Positions 24,293-34,005 of a DNA stretch of 64,000 nucleotides are shown in pieces. The stretch comes from Micromonospora tarapacensis. GTDB taxonomy: Bacteria > Actinomycetota > Actinomycetes > Mycobacteriales > Micromonosporaceae. A program made the position numbers and the translations under genes. Under the pieces are notes generated by a model. The model saw nothing but the letters and a program-made list of their open reading frames with translations, was not told the DNA's origin and ran no database searches. Position 1 is the first letter of the stretch. The number at the start of each line of letters is the position of its first letter. The stretch covers positions 2,591,324 through 2,655,323 of the forward strand of contig NZ_JAHCDI010000004.1 in assembly GCF_019697375.1 (NCBI RefSeq). Reading direction: 5' to 3'.

Positions 24293-26035
24293 TCACTCGT
24301 ACGGGACGATGTGTGGCAGCGCGTCGGGTCGGCCCGCCGCCTCCACCATCAGCCGGGCCAGCCCGGCCCGGGTCGCCACCACCGTGATCTTCTCGCCGGG
24401 GCGCAGCCGCCGTCCGTCCGCGACGGTCGCTGGCAGCTGACTGCCGGACAGGTTGGTCAGCCGCAGCAGCCATGCCTCGCCCGGCCGGCGCAGGTCGCCG
24501 ACGGTCATCCGGGCCAGCAGCGAACGCTCCCCGACCGTCGTCTCGGCGACCAGCAGGACCCGGCGGGCGACCGGGATCGCCTCCAGCTCGTGGCCGAGCA
24601 TCCGCGCCGCGAACGACGGTACGGCGAGGTAGCTGACGCTGCGGGAGATGGTGAGGTCGAAGGCGCGCTGCACCTGGTCGGCGAAGTCGCCGTCGAAGAG
24701 CCGCAGCACCACCCGCAGGTCGGCCCGGACGGCCCGACCGACCAGCGCGGTCTCCAGGTTGGTCACGTCGTCCGAGGTGAGTACGACCAACGCCCGGCTG
24801 GTCGTGACCGAGGCGGCGAGCAGGGTCTCCCGTCGGCTGGCGTCCCCGATGAGCAGTGGAATCCGCAGGTCCCGGACGGCCGGCACGCCGCGCGCCTCCG
24901 CCGACCGGTCGATGGCGATCACGTCGACCCCGAGGGCGTGCAGGCCCTCGACCACGTGACTGCCAACCCCGCCCAACCCGACCACGATGACGTGCCCGCT
25001 GGCTCGCCTCGGCAGGGAGCCGTCCGCCACCTCCAGCCGCACCTTGATCACCGCGTCCACCACCGCGCCGGTGAGCAGCGGGATCAGGGCGATGCTGGCG
25101 ATGGTGAGGGCAACCAGGGTCACCTTCTCCACCGGGGTGGCGCTCGGGTCGACGTCCGCACCGCCCAGGGTGGCGAGGACCGCTTCGAAGAACGCCTGCG
25201 ACCAGGTGGTCTCCGGCCCGTTCAGGGCGAGTACGGCCGCGGCGGCGAGCAGCAGTCCGAAGAAGATCCCGAGAACCAGGCGGATCCGGCGCCAGACCCG
25301 GCCGGCGATCGTCCCGAGCGGATACCGGTGGGTCGCCGGGCGGCGACGCGGCACCTCCGGCCGCCAGGGTGCCACCACGGCCAGAACCAGGTCGGCGGCG
25401 TGCTGCCGGGTTGGCAGCACCTCGGGCTCGTCCCGGTCACGGGTGATCGCCAGACCGCAGACCACCTCGTGGTCGCGCACCTCGCCCCGGTCGGCGACGA
25501 ACATGGTGCCGTCGCGCAGGCCGTGCCGGGGAGTCGCCTGGCCGACGGCGGCAGAGACGAAGGCCGGTGCGGCCAGCGCACCGTCGGAGAGGACCGTGCA
25601 GTACGGCAGTTGATCGAGCCCGCGACTCAGGCCGGTGTTGAACATCCGGACCACGATCCGCAGCGTCGGGTGCAGGTCATGGGCCTGCAGGGCGGCCTCG
25701 ATGTTGGCGACGTCGTTGCGGTCGACCAGGGCCAGCGCGTCGGCCGCGCCCAGCTCGGCCGCCTGGTAGGCGTCGACGTCCGGCCGCTCCGCCACGATGC
25801 ACCGTACGCCGGGCAGCCGGGCGATCCGTCGACCGTAGCGCGACGTCCGTGACCGCAGGATCACGGTCACCCCGCCCCCGTGCCGGTTGGCCAGTTCGTC
25901 GGCGAGCCGGTACGCCAGGCTGTCGTCACCGCAGATGACGAAGCGGCGGCGTCCCTGCGCCTGGACCGGCGACCCGGCCCCCGCGACCTCCACGCCGCCG
26001 AGCGTATCGAACCCCGCCACCCTCCAGCGTTGCAC
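24293..26035 (-). CDS. RCK/TrkA-N membrane protein (potassium channel-like)
   Basis: About 580 aa; the exact start is uncertain (an ATG at 26035, with later GTG options before the first conserved residues). Domain order: TrkA-N/RCK Rossmann unit (about 30-150, RRRFVICGDDSLAYRLADELA), two hydrophobic helices around residues 250-345 with a short pore-like loop (FFEAVLATLGGADVDP), and a second TrkA-N unit (GHVIVVGLGGVGSHVVEGLHALGVDVIAIDRS) followed by a TrkA-C-like end. The loop lacks a clear TVGYG filter. It fits actinobacterial 'potassium transporter TrkA' proteins, probably ion-channel-related. Confidence 0.82.
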   Translation of the reverse strand: MQRWRVAGFDTLGGVEVAGAGSPVQAQGRRRFVICGDDSLAYRLADELANRHGGGVTVILRSRTSRYGRRIARLPGVRCIVAERPDVDAYQAAELGAADALALVDRNDVANIEAALQAHDLHPTLRIVVRMFNTGLSRGLDQLPYCTVLSDGALAAPAFVSAAVGQATPRHGLRDGTMFVADRGEVRDHEVVCGLAITRDRDEPEVLPTRQHAADLVLAVVAPWRPEVPRRRPATHRYPLGTIAGRVWRRIRLVLGIFFGLLLAAAAVLALNGPETTWSQAFFEAVLATLGGADVDPSATPVEKVTLVALTIASIALIPLLTGAVVDAVIKVRLEVADGSLPRRASGHVIVVGLGGVGSHVVEGLHALGVDVIAIDRSAEARGVPAVRDLRIPLLIGDASRRETLLAASVTTSRALVVLTSDDVTNLETALVGRAVRADLRVVLRLFDGDFADQVQRAFDLTISRSVSYLAVPSFAARMLGHELEAIPVARRVLLVAETTVGERSLLARMTVGDLRRPGEAWLLRLTNLSGSQLPATVADGRRLRPGEKITVVATRAGLARLMVEAAGRPDALPHIVPYE

Positions 26036-26142
26036 ACATCACACGGATGCTCCCCCGACCCGTCGCTTGGCCCGACCGTGGTGAGCCAGCTGACGGCGGG
26101 CCGTCGCGACACAGACCCGCGCTGATCGTTGGCCGATTGCCG

Positions 26143-26355
26143 TCAGTCGGCGAAGGCGAGACCGTGCTCGGACAGCGCCGCGGCCAGGATGCCGACCGCC
26201 TTCGGCCCGACTCCGTGCAGGGCCAGTAGATCGCGGCGGCTGTGGCTGGCCACGTGCGCGAGCGTCGTGATGCCGGCTTCGAGCAGGGCGCTGTTGGCTG
26301 GCCTCCCGATCGGAGGCAGGTCACCGATCTGTGCAGGCACATGGCGAGTACTCAC
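26143..26355 (-). CDS. Small helix-hairpin-helix protein
   Basis: 70 aa from a GTG at 26355. IGRPANSALLEAGITTLAHVA and then LLALHGVGPKAVGILAAALSEHGL form a helix-hairpin-helix pair like the C-terminal HhH of RNA polymerase alpha or DNA-repair proteins (GVGPKA hairpin). Such short proteins are common in actinobacteria and are annotated only as DNA-binding. There is no operon partner. Confidence 0.68.
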   Translation of the reverse strand: MSTRHVPAQIGDLPPIGRPANSALLEAGITTLAHVASHSRRDLLALHGVGPKAVGILAAALSEHGLAFAD

Positions 26356-26569
26356 GCGATCACGATAGTCCGGCGTTGGCAGCGATGCAGGTCCAGGCAA
26401 CGACCGCCGGTAGCTCCTGCATGCCGGTGCTCACCCCGAGTACCGACCCAGAACGTGGAGCGGAACCGGCGGGACCGGCGTGCCCGCCCACTCGGCGATC
26501 CGGGCGCGGAAAACGCCGGCCTCCGCGATCTCGGGCAGCGGGTTCGGTGCGTCGTCGGGAAGCTCCAGG

Positions 26570-26757
26570 CGCGTGGCCGAAGAGACGCGCCACTTTCTCG
26601 ACCGCATCCACGCCAGCGTTCCCCTGGTCGTCAACGGGATGGTCGGCGCCGTGATCGCACCAGGCGGCCACCCACTGGCGACGATCCGGTTCGAGGTCCG
26701 CGCTGGCCTGATCACCCGGATCGAGGTCGTCAAGGCGACGCGGCTGGTCAGTTCACG
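26570..26757 (+). pseudogene. Remnant of a SnoaL-like domain (sigma-J type C terminus)
   Basis: The frame reads TRHFLDRIHASVPLVVNGMV, GAVIAPGGHPLATIRFEVRAGLITRIEVV. This resembles the last 60 residues of the SnoaL-like domain found at the end of SigJ-type ECF sigma factors. No sigma domain lies upstream and the end runs into the convergent oxidoreductase gene, so it is a fragment. Confidence 0.42.
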
Positions 26758-27701
26758 CTCACCACGACCTTACCCAGGACGCGTCCCGCACCGACGTGGG
26801 CCAGTGCCTCGGGCACCTGGTCGAGGGTGAAGGTGCGGTCGATGTGGATGCCGAGGTCACCCGCTACGCAGAGATCCGCCACCGGTTCGAAGTGTGTCGG
26901 CCCTTCCCTGACGGCGAGCACGCCCAGCCGGCGGTGCGTGAGCCGACCGGCCACCGAGCCGATCGTCAGTACGCGTAGCAGCGCCGGGACCGACCCGCCG
27001 ACGCACCGGTACCGGCCACCGGGGGCCAGCGCCCGGCGGTAGGCGAACACCGACCGGTGCGCGACCAGATCGAGGATGAGATCGTACGGGCCGCTGCGGG
27101 TGAAGTCCTCGCTGCGGTGGTCGATCACCCTGTCCGCGCCGACCGACCGCATGAAGTCGAGCTTGCCCGCGTTGTCGACGCCGGTCACCTCGGCGCCGAG
27201 CCGCTTGGCCAGCTGAATCGCGAACGAGCCCGAACCGCCCCCGGCACCGTTGATCAAGACCTGTTGCCCGGCTCCGGCGCCTTCGGTCCCCTGCCGGGCG
27301 ATCACGCCCGCCTGCGGAATCGTCGACGCCTCGGCGAAGGTCAGTGCCGAGGGCTTCCGGGCCAGCGCCGATTCGGGGGCGACCGCGTACTCCGCGAAGC
27401 CGCCCTTGAGCATGAGGTTGTCGCCGTACACCTCGTCACCGGGCCGCAGCCCGCTGACGGCCGGGCCGACCGCTTCGACCCATCCGGCGATGTCGGAGCC
27501 GAGTGTCCGGCGTGCCGGAGAGCGCAACCCACCGATGCGCGAGTACAGCGGCGAGCCGCGCAGGGTCTCCCAATCACTCAGATTGACCGAGGTCGCCGCG
27601 ATCTTGACGAGCACCTGCCGGGCAGCCGGAGACGGCTTGGGAAGATTCTCGATCCGCAACACGTCCGGAGACCCGTAACGGTCGTACACGACCGCTCTCA
27701 T
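26748..27701 (-). CDS. NAD(P)-dependent zinc-free alcohol dehydrogenase / quinone reductase
   Basis: 317 aa from the ATG at 27701. MDR layout: MRAVVYDRYGSPDVLRIENL, LGSDIAGWVEAVG and FAEYAVAPESALA in the N-terminal domain. The nucleotide-binding QQVLINGAGGGSGSFAIQLA is near residue 140, and ENKVVVSVN-like GRVLGKVVVSVN ends the protein. It is about 40 percent like the MDR protein at 22397 by eye but belongs to a different subgroup (AGGGSG instead of ASGGVG). It may be linked to the HTH regulator 180 bp upstream on the same strand. Confidence 0.86.
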   Translation of the reverse strand: MRAVVYDRYGSPDVLRIENLPKPSPAARQVLVKIAATSVNLSDWETLRGSPLYSRIGGLRSPARRTLGSDIAGWVEAVGPAVSGLRPGDEVYGDNLMLKGGFAEYAVAPESALARKPSALTFAEASTIPQAGVIARQGTEGAGAGQQVLINGAGGGSGSFAIQLAKRLGAEVTGVDNAGKLDFMRSVGADRVIDHRSEDFTRSGPYDLILDLVAHRSVFAYRRALAPGGRYRCVGGSVPALLRVLTIGSVAGRLTHRRLGVLAVREGPTHFEPVADLCVAGDLGIHIDRTFTLDQVPEALAHVGAGRVLGKVVVSVN

Positions 27702-27883
27702 CGGCGTACCCCTCACCCTCTGGCGGAAGGAGGCCATTCGCGTTTCCGGGCGCCTCGCGTCTTGGTGTATCACGCCGAGCCAAACGGTCACCGACGAGAA
27801 GCACCGCCGACCCTCCCGGCCCGATCGGCGACGGCGCGCGGCGTACCCACGCCTCACCGCGGACGGCGGCCGTGCCCGAGCCG

Positions 27884-28717
27884 TCAGGGCGGCACGACCG
27901 GAAGCGCCCAGCCGTCACCATGGAGCGCGCCCAGCAGGCGCAGGCCGTCCTCGGTGGGGCTCCCGGGTGCCGCGGACAGCACCAGCAACTCCATGCCCGA
28001 CTCATCCGGCAGTGCGAAGTTCTCCTGGTGCAGTTCCAGCAGTCCGACCAGCGGGTGCCGGTACGCCTTGCGTCCATGGGTGCGGGCACGCACGTCCGCG
28101 CGGGCCCAGAGGCGACGGAACCGCTCGCTGCCCATTGCCAGCTCGCCGATGAGCGAGGCCAGGCGCGGGTCGTCGGGGTATTTGCCGACGGCCAGGCGCA
28201 GGTGCCCGACCACGTCGAGGGTGCAGGTCTCCCAGTCCGCGTACAGCCCGCGCTCGGCCTCCTCGAGAAAGATGTGCCGGGCGGTGTTCAAGCCCGGCAG
28301 CTGGCGACAATAGAGGAGCCCGGCGAGGCGGTTCCCGGCGACCACGTCCAGGCGGTGGTCTATGATCACAGCGGGCGCGTCGGCGATCAGGTCGAGTACG
28401 CGCAGCACCTCCGGTCGCGGGCGACCGCTGGGCGACGGGGCGCGGCGGCGGCGCTGCCGGGCGAGCCGGTACAGGTGCCCGCGTTCGGTCTCGTCGAGGT
28501 CGAGGACCCGGGCGAGCGCGTCGAGGACCTGTTCGGAGGGCTGGGTGGCGCGGCCCTGCTCCAGGCGTACGTAGTAGTCGACGCTGACCCCGGACAGGTG
28601 CGCGACCTCTTCGCGGCGCAACCCTTCGACGCGGCGGCGGCTGTCGGTGGGGATGCCGGCCGAGGAAGGGTCGACCCGCGAGCGCCGGGTACGCAGGAAG
28701 CCCGCGAGGTCGTCCAT
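27884..28717 (-). CDS. HTH regulator with MmyB-like ligand-binding domain
   Basis: 277 aa. The N-terminal XRE helix-turn-helix is GLRREEVAHLSGVSVDYYVRLEQGR, with the typical family lead-in FLRTRRSRVDP. The MmyB-like PAS-type domain (about 105-270) has VLDLIADAPAVIIDHRLDVVAGN and the ending DESGMELLVLSAAPGSPTEDGLRLLG. These regulators sit divergent from the short-chain or flavin oxidoreductase they control, and here the NAD(P)H-dependent oxidoreductase at 28861 is in that position. Confidence 0.9.
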   Translation of the reverse strand: MDDLAGFLRTRRSRVDPSSAGIPTDSRRRVEGLRREEVAHLSGVSVDYYVRLEQGRATQPSEQVLDALARVLDLDETERGHLYRLARQRRRRAPSPSGRPRPEVLRVLDLIADAPAVIIDHRLDVVAGNRLAGLLYCRQLPGLNTARHIFLEEAERGLYADWETCTLDVVGHLRLAVGKYPDDPRLASLIGELAMGSERFRRLWARADVRARTHGRKAYRHPLVGLLELHQENFALPDESGMELLVLSAAPGSPTEDGLRLLGALHGDGWALPVVPP

Positions 28718-28860
28718 GCCTCCAGTATCGCTCCGGCAAAGCAGGTGAAGGTGGTCCTGCCGTTACCAGGAAGTCCTGTCCAACGGAAGAGGCGTCCCTG
28801 AACGACGCGGCCTCGACGACCGAACATCCATGGCGACGCACTTCACCGAAGGGAGCAGCC

Positions 28861-29640
28861 ATGAAGACGCTCATCGTCTACGCCCACCCCGAGCCGCGCT
28901 CGCTGAACGGCTCGCTGAAGGATCTCGCCGTGTCCACCCTCGAAACCGCCGGGCACGAGGTGCGGGTGAGCGACCTGTATGCGATGAACTGGAAGGCCGC
29001 GGTGGACGCGACGGACTTCGGCGGGTACGCCACGAGCCCGCTGCAGGTGGCGCGGAGTTCGGGCGGGGCGTACGACGCCGGCGCGCTCACCCGCGACGTG
29101 GCGGCCGAACAGGAGAAGTTGCTGTGGGCCGACACGGTGGTCTTCCAGTTCCCGATGTGGTGGTACACGATGCCGGCGATCCTCAAAGGCTGGGTGGACC
29201 GGGTGTTCTCATACCACTTCGCGTACGGCGTCGGCGTGCACGACGAGACCCACTACGGCGAGCGTTTCGGCGAGGGGACGCTACGGGGACGGCGGGCGAT
29301 CCTGTCGGTGACCGTCGGAGGCCCGGAGTCCCACTACACCGATCGCGGGATCAACGGCCCGATCGAGGATCTACTGTTCCCGATCCACCACGGGATCCTG
29401 TACTACCCGGGCGTGGAGGTGCTGCCGCCGTTCGTGCTGTACGGCGCCGACAAGATCACCGACGATGGCTTCGAGAACGCCGCGAAGGTGTGGCAGGAGC
29501 GGCTGCTGTCGTTGGAGACGACCGAGCCGATCGCGTTCCGCCGCCAGAACTTCGGTGACTACGAGATCCCGTCACTGCGGTTGAAGGAGGGCCTGGAAAT
29601 GCCGGGCCGCAAGGGTTTCGGCCTGCACGTGCGCGGTTAG
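28861..29640 (+). CDS. NAD(P)H-dependent oxidoreductase, flavodoxin-like fold
   Basis: 259 aa, ATG at 28861 with AGGGAG 6 bp upstream. NQO1/MdaB/KefF-type fold: MKTLIVYAHPEPRSLNGSLK (FMN phosphate loop), ADTVVFQFPMWWYTMPAILKGWVDRVF (flavin and partner contact), and GRRAILSVTVGGPESHY. It reduces quinones with two electrons from NAD(P)H. It is divergent from the MmyB-like HTH regulator, its probable controller; the 143-bp gap carries direct GTCCTG repeats that could be the operator. Confidence 0.9.
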   Translation: MKTLIVYAHPEPRSLNGSLKDLAVSTLETAGHEVRVSDLYAMNWKAAVDATDFGGYATSPLQVARSSGGAYDAGALTRDVAAEQEKLLWADTVVFQFPMWWYTMPAILKGWVDRVFSYHFAYGVGVHDETHYGERFGEGTLRGRRAILSVTVGGPESHYTDRGINGPIEDLLFPIHHGILYYPGVEVLPPFVLYGADKITDDGFENAAKVWQERLLSLETTEPIAFRRQNFGDYEIPSLRLKEGLEMPGRKGFGLHVRG

Positions 29641-29776
29641 CCGTCGACGAGGAACAGCATGAGGCGCGCCGGTGGCGGACCGCACGGACGAAGCGGTGGA
29701 GGTGGAGAGACGAGCGGTACCCGGCGGCCGGCCGGTTCCCGCCGCCGGCCGCCCGCTGGATGGCAGGGTGTTGTCC

Positions 29777-30169
29777 ATGGACAGGAAGCAGGTCGACGAT
29801 TGGATCGCTGCCTACGAGCAGGTTTGGCGGACGCCGGGCACGGAGGCGCTGGTCACGATCTTCACCGAGGATGCGGGCTATCAGCAGGGGCCGTACTGGA
29901 CGCCCGTCGTCGGCCTGCCGGCCATCGCCCGGATGTGGGAACAGCAGCGCAAGGGCCCCGACGAGGTATTCCAGATGACCAGCGAGATCGTCGCGGTCGA
30001 CGGCGACACCGCGGTGTCGCGCCAGGAGGTCCGCTACGGCGACCCGGTCGACCAGGAGTACCGCGACCTATGGATCATGCGATTCGCTGACGACGGACGT
30101 TGTCGGTCGTTCGAGGAGTGGCCGTTCTGGCCGGGACAGCAGCCGGCCAACCCGCCGGACGGGTCGTGA
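29777..30169 (+). CDS. NTF2/SnoaL-like family protein
   Basis: 130 aa from the ATG at 29777. Alpha+beta cone features: VDDWIAAYEQVWRTPGTEALVTIFTEDAGY, VVGLPAIARMWEQQRKGPDE, and the strand set EIVAVDGDTAVSRQEVRYGDP and DLWIMRFADDGRCRSFEEWPFWPGQ. This is the common nuclear transport factor 2-like fold used by many small enzymes and binding proteins. No substrate can be assigned. It follows the oxidoreductase on the same strand. Confidence 0.82.
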   Translation: MDRKQVDDWIAAYEQVWRTPGTEALVTIFTEDAGYQQGPYWTPVVGLPAIARMWEQQRKGPDEVFQMTSEIVAVDGDTAVSRQEVRYGDPVDQEYRDLWIMRFADDGRCRSFEEWPFWPGQQPANPPDGS

Positions 30170-30694
30170 CCGGGGAACTCGCCGTGGCTGTCGGCGCGGT
30201 GGCTTTCTGCCACCACCCCTGACTCGCTCTGGTGAGCCCGGCAGCGTCCGGATCTGGTCGATGTGCGGATGTGTGCTGGCCCGGGGGTCGCTTGAACCGA
30301 GACGTACGATCGTGAGGTGCGATCTGCCGGGCCGGTCCGCGTCGGTGTACCTGCCTGGGACATCGCGGTCCCGGTGCGGCCGGGTCGGCTGGCGGACCTC
30401 CTGTGCACAGCGGCAACTGGCGGCGATCCTGGCAGCCCACGCCAGCGCCTCTTCGGGTGAGGCCACGTCGACGACCACGAACCCGCCGATGACCTCCTTG
30501 GTCTCCGGGTAAGGGCCGTCGATGACCGTCCCGTCCGTGGCCACGACGCTCGCCCGCTGCCGTTGCAGTCCGGCGCCGAACACCCACACGCCGGCGTTCA
30601 CGGCCTCCTGGACCACCGCGTGCGAGGCCTTGCCCACGTCGGGCCAATCCTCGTCGGGGATGTGGTCCATCGCGCCGTCGCTGAACGAGATCAA
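30068..30694 (-). pseudogene. YciI (YCII) domain protein, degraded ends
   Basis: The centre is clearly YCII-related: SHAVVQEAVNAGVWVFGAGL, RQRASVVATDGTVIDGPYPE, TKEVIGGFVVVDVASPEEAL and ASCRCAQEVR. The usual start M-x-Y-hydrophobic lies upstream of a stop; the present frame begins only at a TTG (30694) after a TAA. A fitting ATG at about 30712 is out of frame. After CRCAQEVR (about 30395) the frame continues for 110 unrelated residues across the NTF2-like gene on the other strand. Both ends look shifted, so I call it a decayed gene. Confidence 0.5.
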
Positions 30695-30826
30695 TTACCG
30701 GGTCATCGCATGGCTCCCTTGTCCCGGCGACCTCCTCCGGCCGCCTGTCACCTGTTCTACGAACGACTCGCCCCGTATTCGACGCTATGCCGAAAGATCG
30801 TCCGGACGGGCGCGGAAACCGGTGCG

Positions 30827-31540
30827 CTACCGGATGAGGCAGAACGGGTGGCCGGCCGGGTCGGTGAAGACCCTGAAGCGTTCGGTGTCGGCGCTGCGGC
30901 GGCGGGCGCCCAACTCTACTGCCCGGGCCTCGCCCGCGTCGAGGTCGGCGACGAGGAGGTCGAGATGGGCTTGTTGTGGGTGCGCCGGATCCGGCCACCG
31001 GGGCGGGTTGTAGGCGCTGACCTGCTGGAACATCAGGCTCCTACCGCCCCCGGCGATGAGCGCGCCCTCGGGCCCGTCGTAGGTGATCTCCATAGCGGTG
31101 AGGTCGGCGTAGAAGCGGGCCAGGGCTGATGCGTCGGGGGCGTCGATGGTCACCGCAAACAGCCTCATCACCGGGCCGACGCCGTCCGCCTGGCAGAGAT
31201 CGAATGGGTGACCGGCCGGGTCGGCCAGTGTGATCCAGGTAGGGCCGTCGGCCAGCCGGACGGCGCCGAGGGCGACTGCCCGCTCGGCCTGCGCCTGGGG
31301 ATCGCCGGTCTGCAGGTCCAGGTGGAACTGCTGGGGGTGCTCCTGCCCGGGCCACCGCGGCCCGACATGGTCGGGTGCGCGCTGAAACTCGACCTCCTGA
31401 CCGTCCGGGGTCCGGACGCCGAAGCGGTCAGGGTCCTGACGGACGACGTCCCAGCCGGTCAACTCGGCATAGAACGAGCCGACCCGGTCGATGTCCGCCG
31501 CGTCGAAGATGGCCAGGTCCAGACGAGCTGTCACGGTCAT
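30827..31540 (-). CDS. Two-domain VOC (glyoxalase-like) protein
   Basis: 237 aa from the ATG at 31540. Two VOC modules in tandem, residues 1-118 and 125-237. Each has the pattern of an N-terminal LAIFDAADIDRVGSFYAELTGW or VTIDAPDASALARFYADLTAM strand-helix, a HPQQ.HLDL segment, and an ending ADPAGHPFDLCQ or TDPAGHPFCLIR. The duplication would form one intramolecular active site. These are often called glyoxalase/bleomycin-resistance proteins; no substrate can be assigned. The 200-bp gap to the next gene shows nothing notable. Confidence 0.87.
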   Translation of the reverse strand: MTVTARLDLAIFDAADIDRVGSFYAELTGWDVVRQDPDRFGVRTPDGQEVEFQRAPDHVGPRWPGQEHPQQFHLDLQTGDPQAQAERAVALGAVRLADGPTWITLADPAGHPFDLCQADGVGPVMRLFAVTIDAPDASALARFYADLTAMEITYDGPEGALIAGGGRSLMFQQVSAYNPPRWPDPAHPQQAHLDLLVADLDAGEARAVELGARRRSADTERFRVFTDPAGHPFCLIR

Positions 31541-31740
31541 GGCCACATCCTGCCCCAGCCCACCGACACGAACCCCTCCGCCACCTCCAGGACACGGCGA
31601 GCGCACAGACATCCCAGGAGCTTGAGCAGCCGCGCCGGGTAGTCGACGGCGTGCGCAGGATGCCATCTTGCAGTGACTCGGCCGCCGGCCGCCCCGGCCG
31701 GCAGCCGGATCGGCGGGCATGCCGCGACGTCCCGACCGGC

Positions 31741-33696
31741 CTACCGCGGTACGGCACGGAACCACGCCTCCCGATCGCCCGGATCGGGTCCGCGCCGGGG
31801 CAACGTCGGCGGGTCCTCGCCGGTGACCGGCGCATAGTGGTCGAAGTTGCTGGTCAGAACGGCCTCGCCACCGGTGAGGTCGGGAAGGGCAGCGACGACC
31901 CGCGGCACCCGCGCCGACGGCAGGGTGCCGCCCACCTCGAGGTAACCACCGGCGACGGCGGTGTCGTGGACCACCGCTCCCAGCCGGCCGAACAACGCCA
32001 TCACCGTCTCCACCGCATGCTGTGGAAGATTGACGTCGAACCGCTCGATCGGTTGACACACCCGGGTACCGGCCCGGCGCAACGCCGCCGCGACCACGAC
32101 CGGGGCGAGATTGCGGAAGTCCCCCGCCACCGTCGAAACGGACTTGTCGAACTTCTGATGCGGCTTGCTCTGTCGCGGCCAGTACCGGGAAGCCGTCATG
32201 GTGACCGTGCAGTCGGTGACCGGCCAACCGTGCCGGCCCTGCCGGAGCGCGGCCCGCACACCCTCCTCCGTGGCGGCGACGAATGCCGGCAGCAGCCGGC
32301 CGGGCTCGACACCGGGGCGGAACTCGATGCCGTGCCCGACCGGGGCGGCCTCGACACGCAACCCCAACCCAGCGAGGTACGGGTTGCCGCGCTCGTGCGC
32401 CCGCTCCTCGGCGGCTCCGGTGCCGACGACCCGTTCGATGCAGGCCGTGAGCGTGCCGGAGAACCGCACCCGGACGCCGTACCGGTCCTCCATGAGGGCG
32501 GCAAGCACCTCTTTCTGGACCTCGCCGTGCAGGCGGATCACCGCCTCCGCCTGCTGCTCGTCGAGCCGCAGGTCCACCAGGGGGTCCTCGTCGGCCAGCT
32601 CGGCCAGGCCGGCGAACATCGCCAGGCGCTGGTCCGGTTCTACCGGCTCGACGACCGCCTGCCTGGTCGGTGGCGGGAACTGGTAGGCATGCCGCCGCGG
32701 CGGGTCTCCGATGTGCTGGCCGATCCGGGCCGACACGCCGCATACCGCAGCAATCTGCCCGGCGGACACCGCAGGGCGCACCTGGACGCCTGCTGGCTCG
32801 ATGACGGCGATCTGGGTCACCGTCTCGGGGCGAGTTCCGGCAAGTAGCACCCGATCCCGTACGCGCAGCCGCCCGGACCACAAGCGCAGCCAGGTACGCC
32901 GGCCGTATCCGTCCCGGTCGACGGCGAAGACCGTGCCCGCCAGTGGACCGTCCCGATCCTCGGCGCGCGGCAGCAGGTCGGCCAGGAGACGGCCCAGCTG
33001 CCACACCCCGGCTCCGGTGATCGCCGAGCCGCACGCCACCGGGGTGAGTTCGGCGCGGCGCACCGCTTCCCGGATCGCACGCCGGACGTCGCGGACGCAC
33101 AACGGCTCGTCGGTCAGCCACCGCGCCGCTACCGCGTCGTCGACCTCTGCCACCGCCTCCACCACCGGTCCGGCGTCGAGGCTCACGGCCCGCACCCGGG
33201 CGTCGCACCCGCCCTGGCCGACTACCGTGGAGAGCATGACGGCACGTGCCCCGAGCCGCTGACGTACCTCGGCCATCACCCGGTCGACATCGGCACCGCG
33301 GCGATCCACCTTGTTGAGGAAGAACACCGTCGGTACGCCGATGCGGCGCAGCGCCCGCCAGATGGCGACGGTCTGCGGCTGGACGCCCTCCACACCCGAC
33401 ACCACGAGCACGGCGGCATCCAACACGGCCAGCGAACGCTCGACCTCCGCGATGAAATCGGGATGGCCTGGGGTATCCACCAGGTTGATGCTCAGATCAC
33501 CGATCATGATGGACGTGACCGCCGCCCGGATGGTGATCCCGCGCCGACGCTCCAGCTCCATCGAGTCGGTCCGCGTCGTACCGGCGTCAACACTGCCCAG
33601 CTGGGACACGGCGCCGGCCTCGTAGAGCAGGCGTTCGGTCAGGCTGGTCTTTCCGGCATCAACATGGGCGACGATTCCGAGGTTCAACAACGCCAA
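31741..33696 (-). CDS. TetM/OtrA-type ribosomal protection GTPase
   Basis: 651 aa. The start chosen is the TTG at 33696 (LALLNLG), with GGAG 7 bp upstream; the TTG at 33723 has no ribosome site. It is an EF-G-like protein: G1 AHVDAGKTSL (about residue 10), DTPGHPDF, NKVDRRGAD, then domains II to V with the C-terminal half typical of tetracycline ribosomal protection proteins. OtrA of Streptomyces is the closest named type. It displaces tetracycline from the ribosome. No tetracycline biosynthesis genes are in view. About 310 bp upstream (33697-34005) hold no gene, but space for a leader or attenuator. Confidence 0.88.
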   Translation of the reverse strand: MALLNLGIVAHVDAGKTSLTERLLYEAGAVSQLGSVDAGTTRTDSMELERRRGITIRAAVTSIMIGDLSINLVDTPGHPDFIAEVERSLAVLDAAVLVVSGVEGVQPQTVAIWRALRRIGVPTVFFLNKVDRRGADVDRVMAEVRQRLGARAVMLSTVVGQGGCDARVRAVSLDAGPVVEAVAEVDDAVAARWLTDEPLCVRDVRRAIREAVRRAELTPVACGSAITGAGVWQLGRLLADLLPRAEDRDGPLAGTVFAVDRDGYGRRTWLRLWSGRLRVRDRVLLAGTRPETVTQIAVIEPAGVQVRPAVSAGQIAAVCGVSARIGQHIGDPPRRHAYQFPPPTRQAVVEPVEPDQRLAMFAGLAELADEDPLVDLRLDEQQAEAVIRLHGEVQKEVLAALMEDRYGVRVRFSGTLTACIERVVGTGAAEERAHERGNPYLAGLGLRVEAAPVGHGIEFRPGVEPGRLLPAFVAATEEGVRAALRQGRHGWPVTDCTVTMTASRYWPRQSKPHQKFDKSVSTVAGDFRNLAPVVVAAALRRAGTRVCQPIERFDVNLPQHAVETVMALFGRLGAVVHDTAVAGGYLEVGGTLPSARVPRVVAALPDLTGGEAVLTSNFDHYAPVTGEDPPTLPRRGPDPGDREAWFRAVPR

Positions 33697-34005
33697 GGCA
33701 GAACTCCACGGTAGGACGGTCAAGGGTCCGGAGCGTGGAAGCTGCTCGCATTGTCACTCCTCGTCGTGGTCGTCGTGGCCGACACCCTCCACTCGGGTGC
33801 AGCGGTGCGGCGTCTTGAGGTTTGCACGCCCGCTGCGACCGCCGCCACCGAATTCGGTTCCGAGCGGCACCGCCGCGTTCGCTCCTGCCCGTCAGGCCGT
33901 GTCGACGGCGATGAGTTGTGACGCCGTGCGACGCGCGCGTCGCGGCAGATCCGCGCCTTGTTGGTCGTTGGCGGGCAGCCCGTCACTCAGCACCGCAGTT
34001 TTCGG

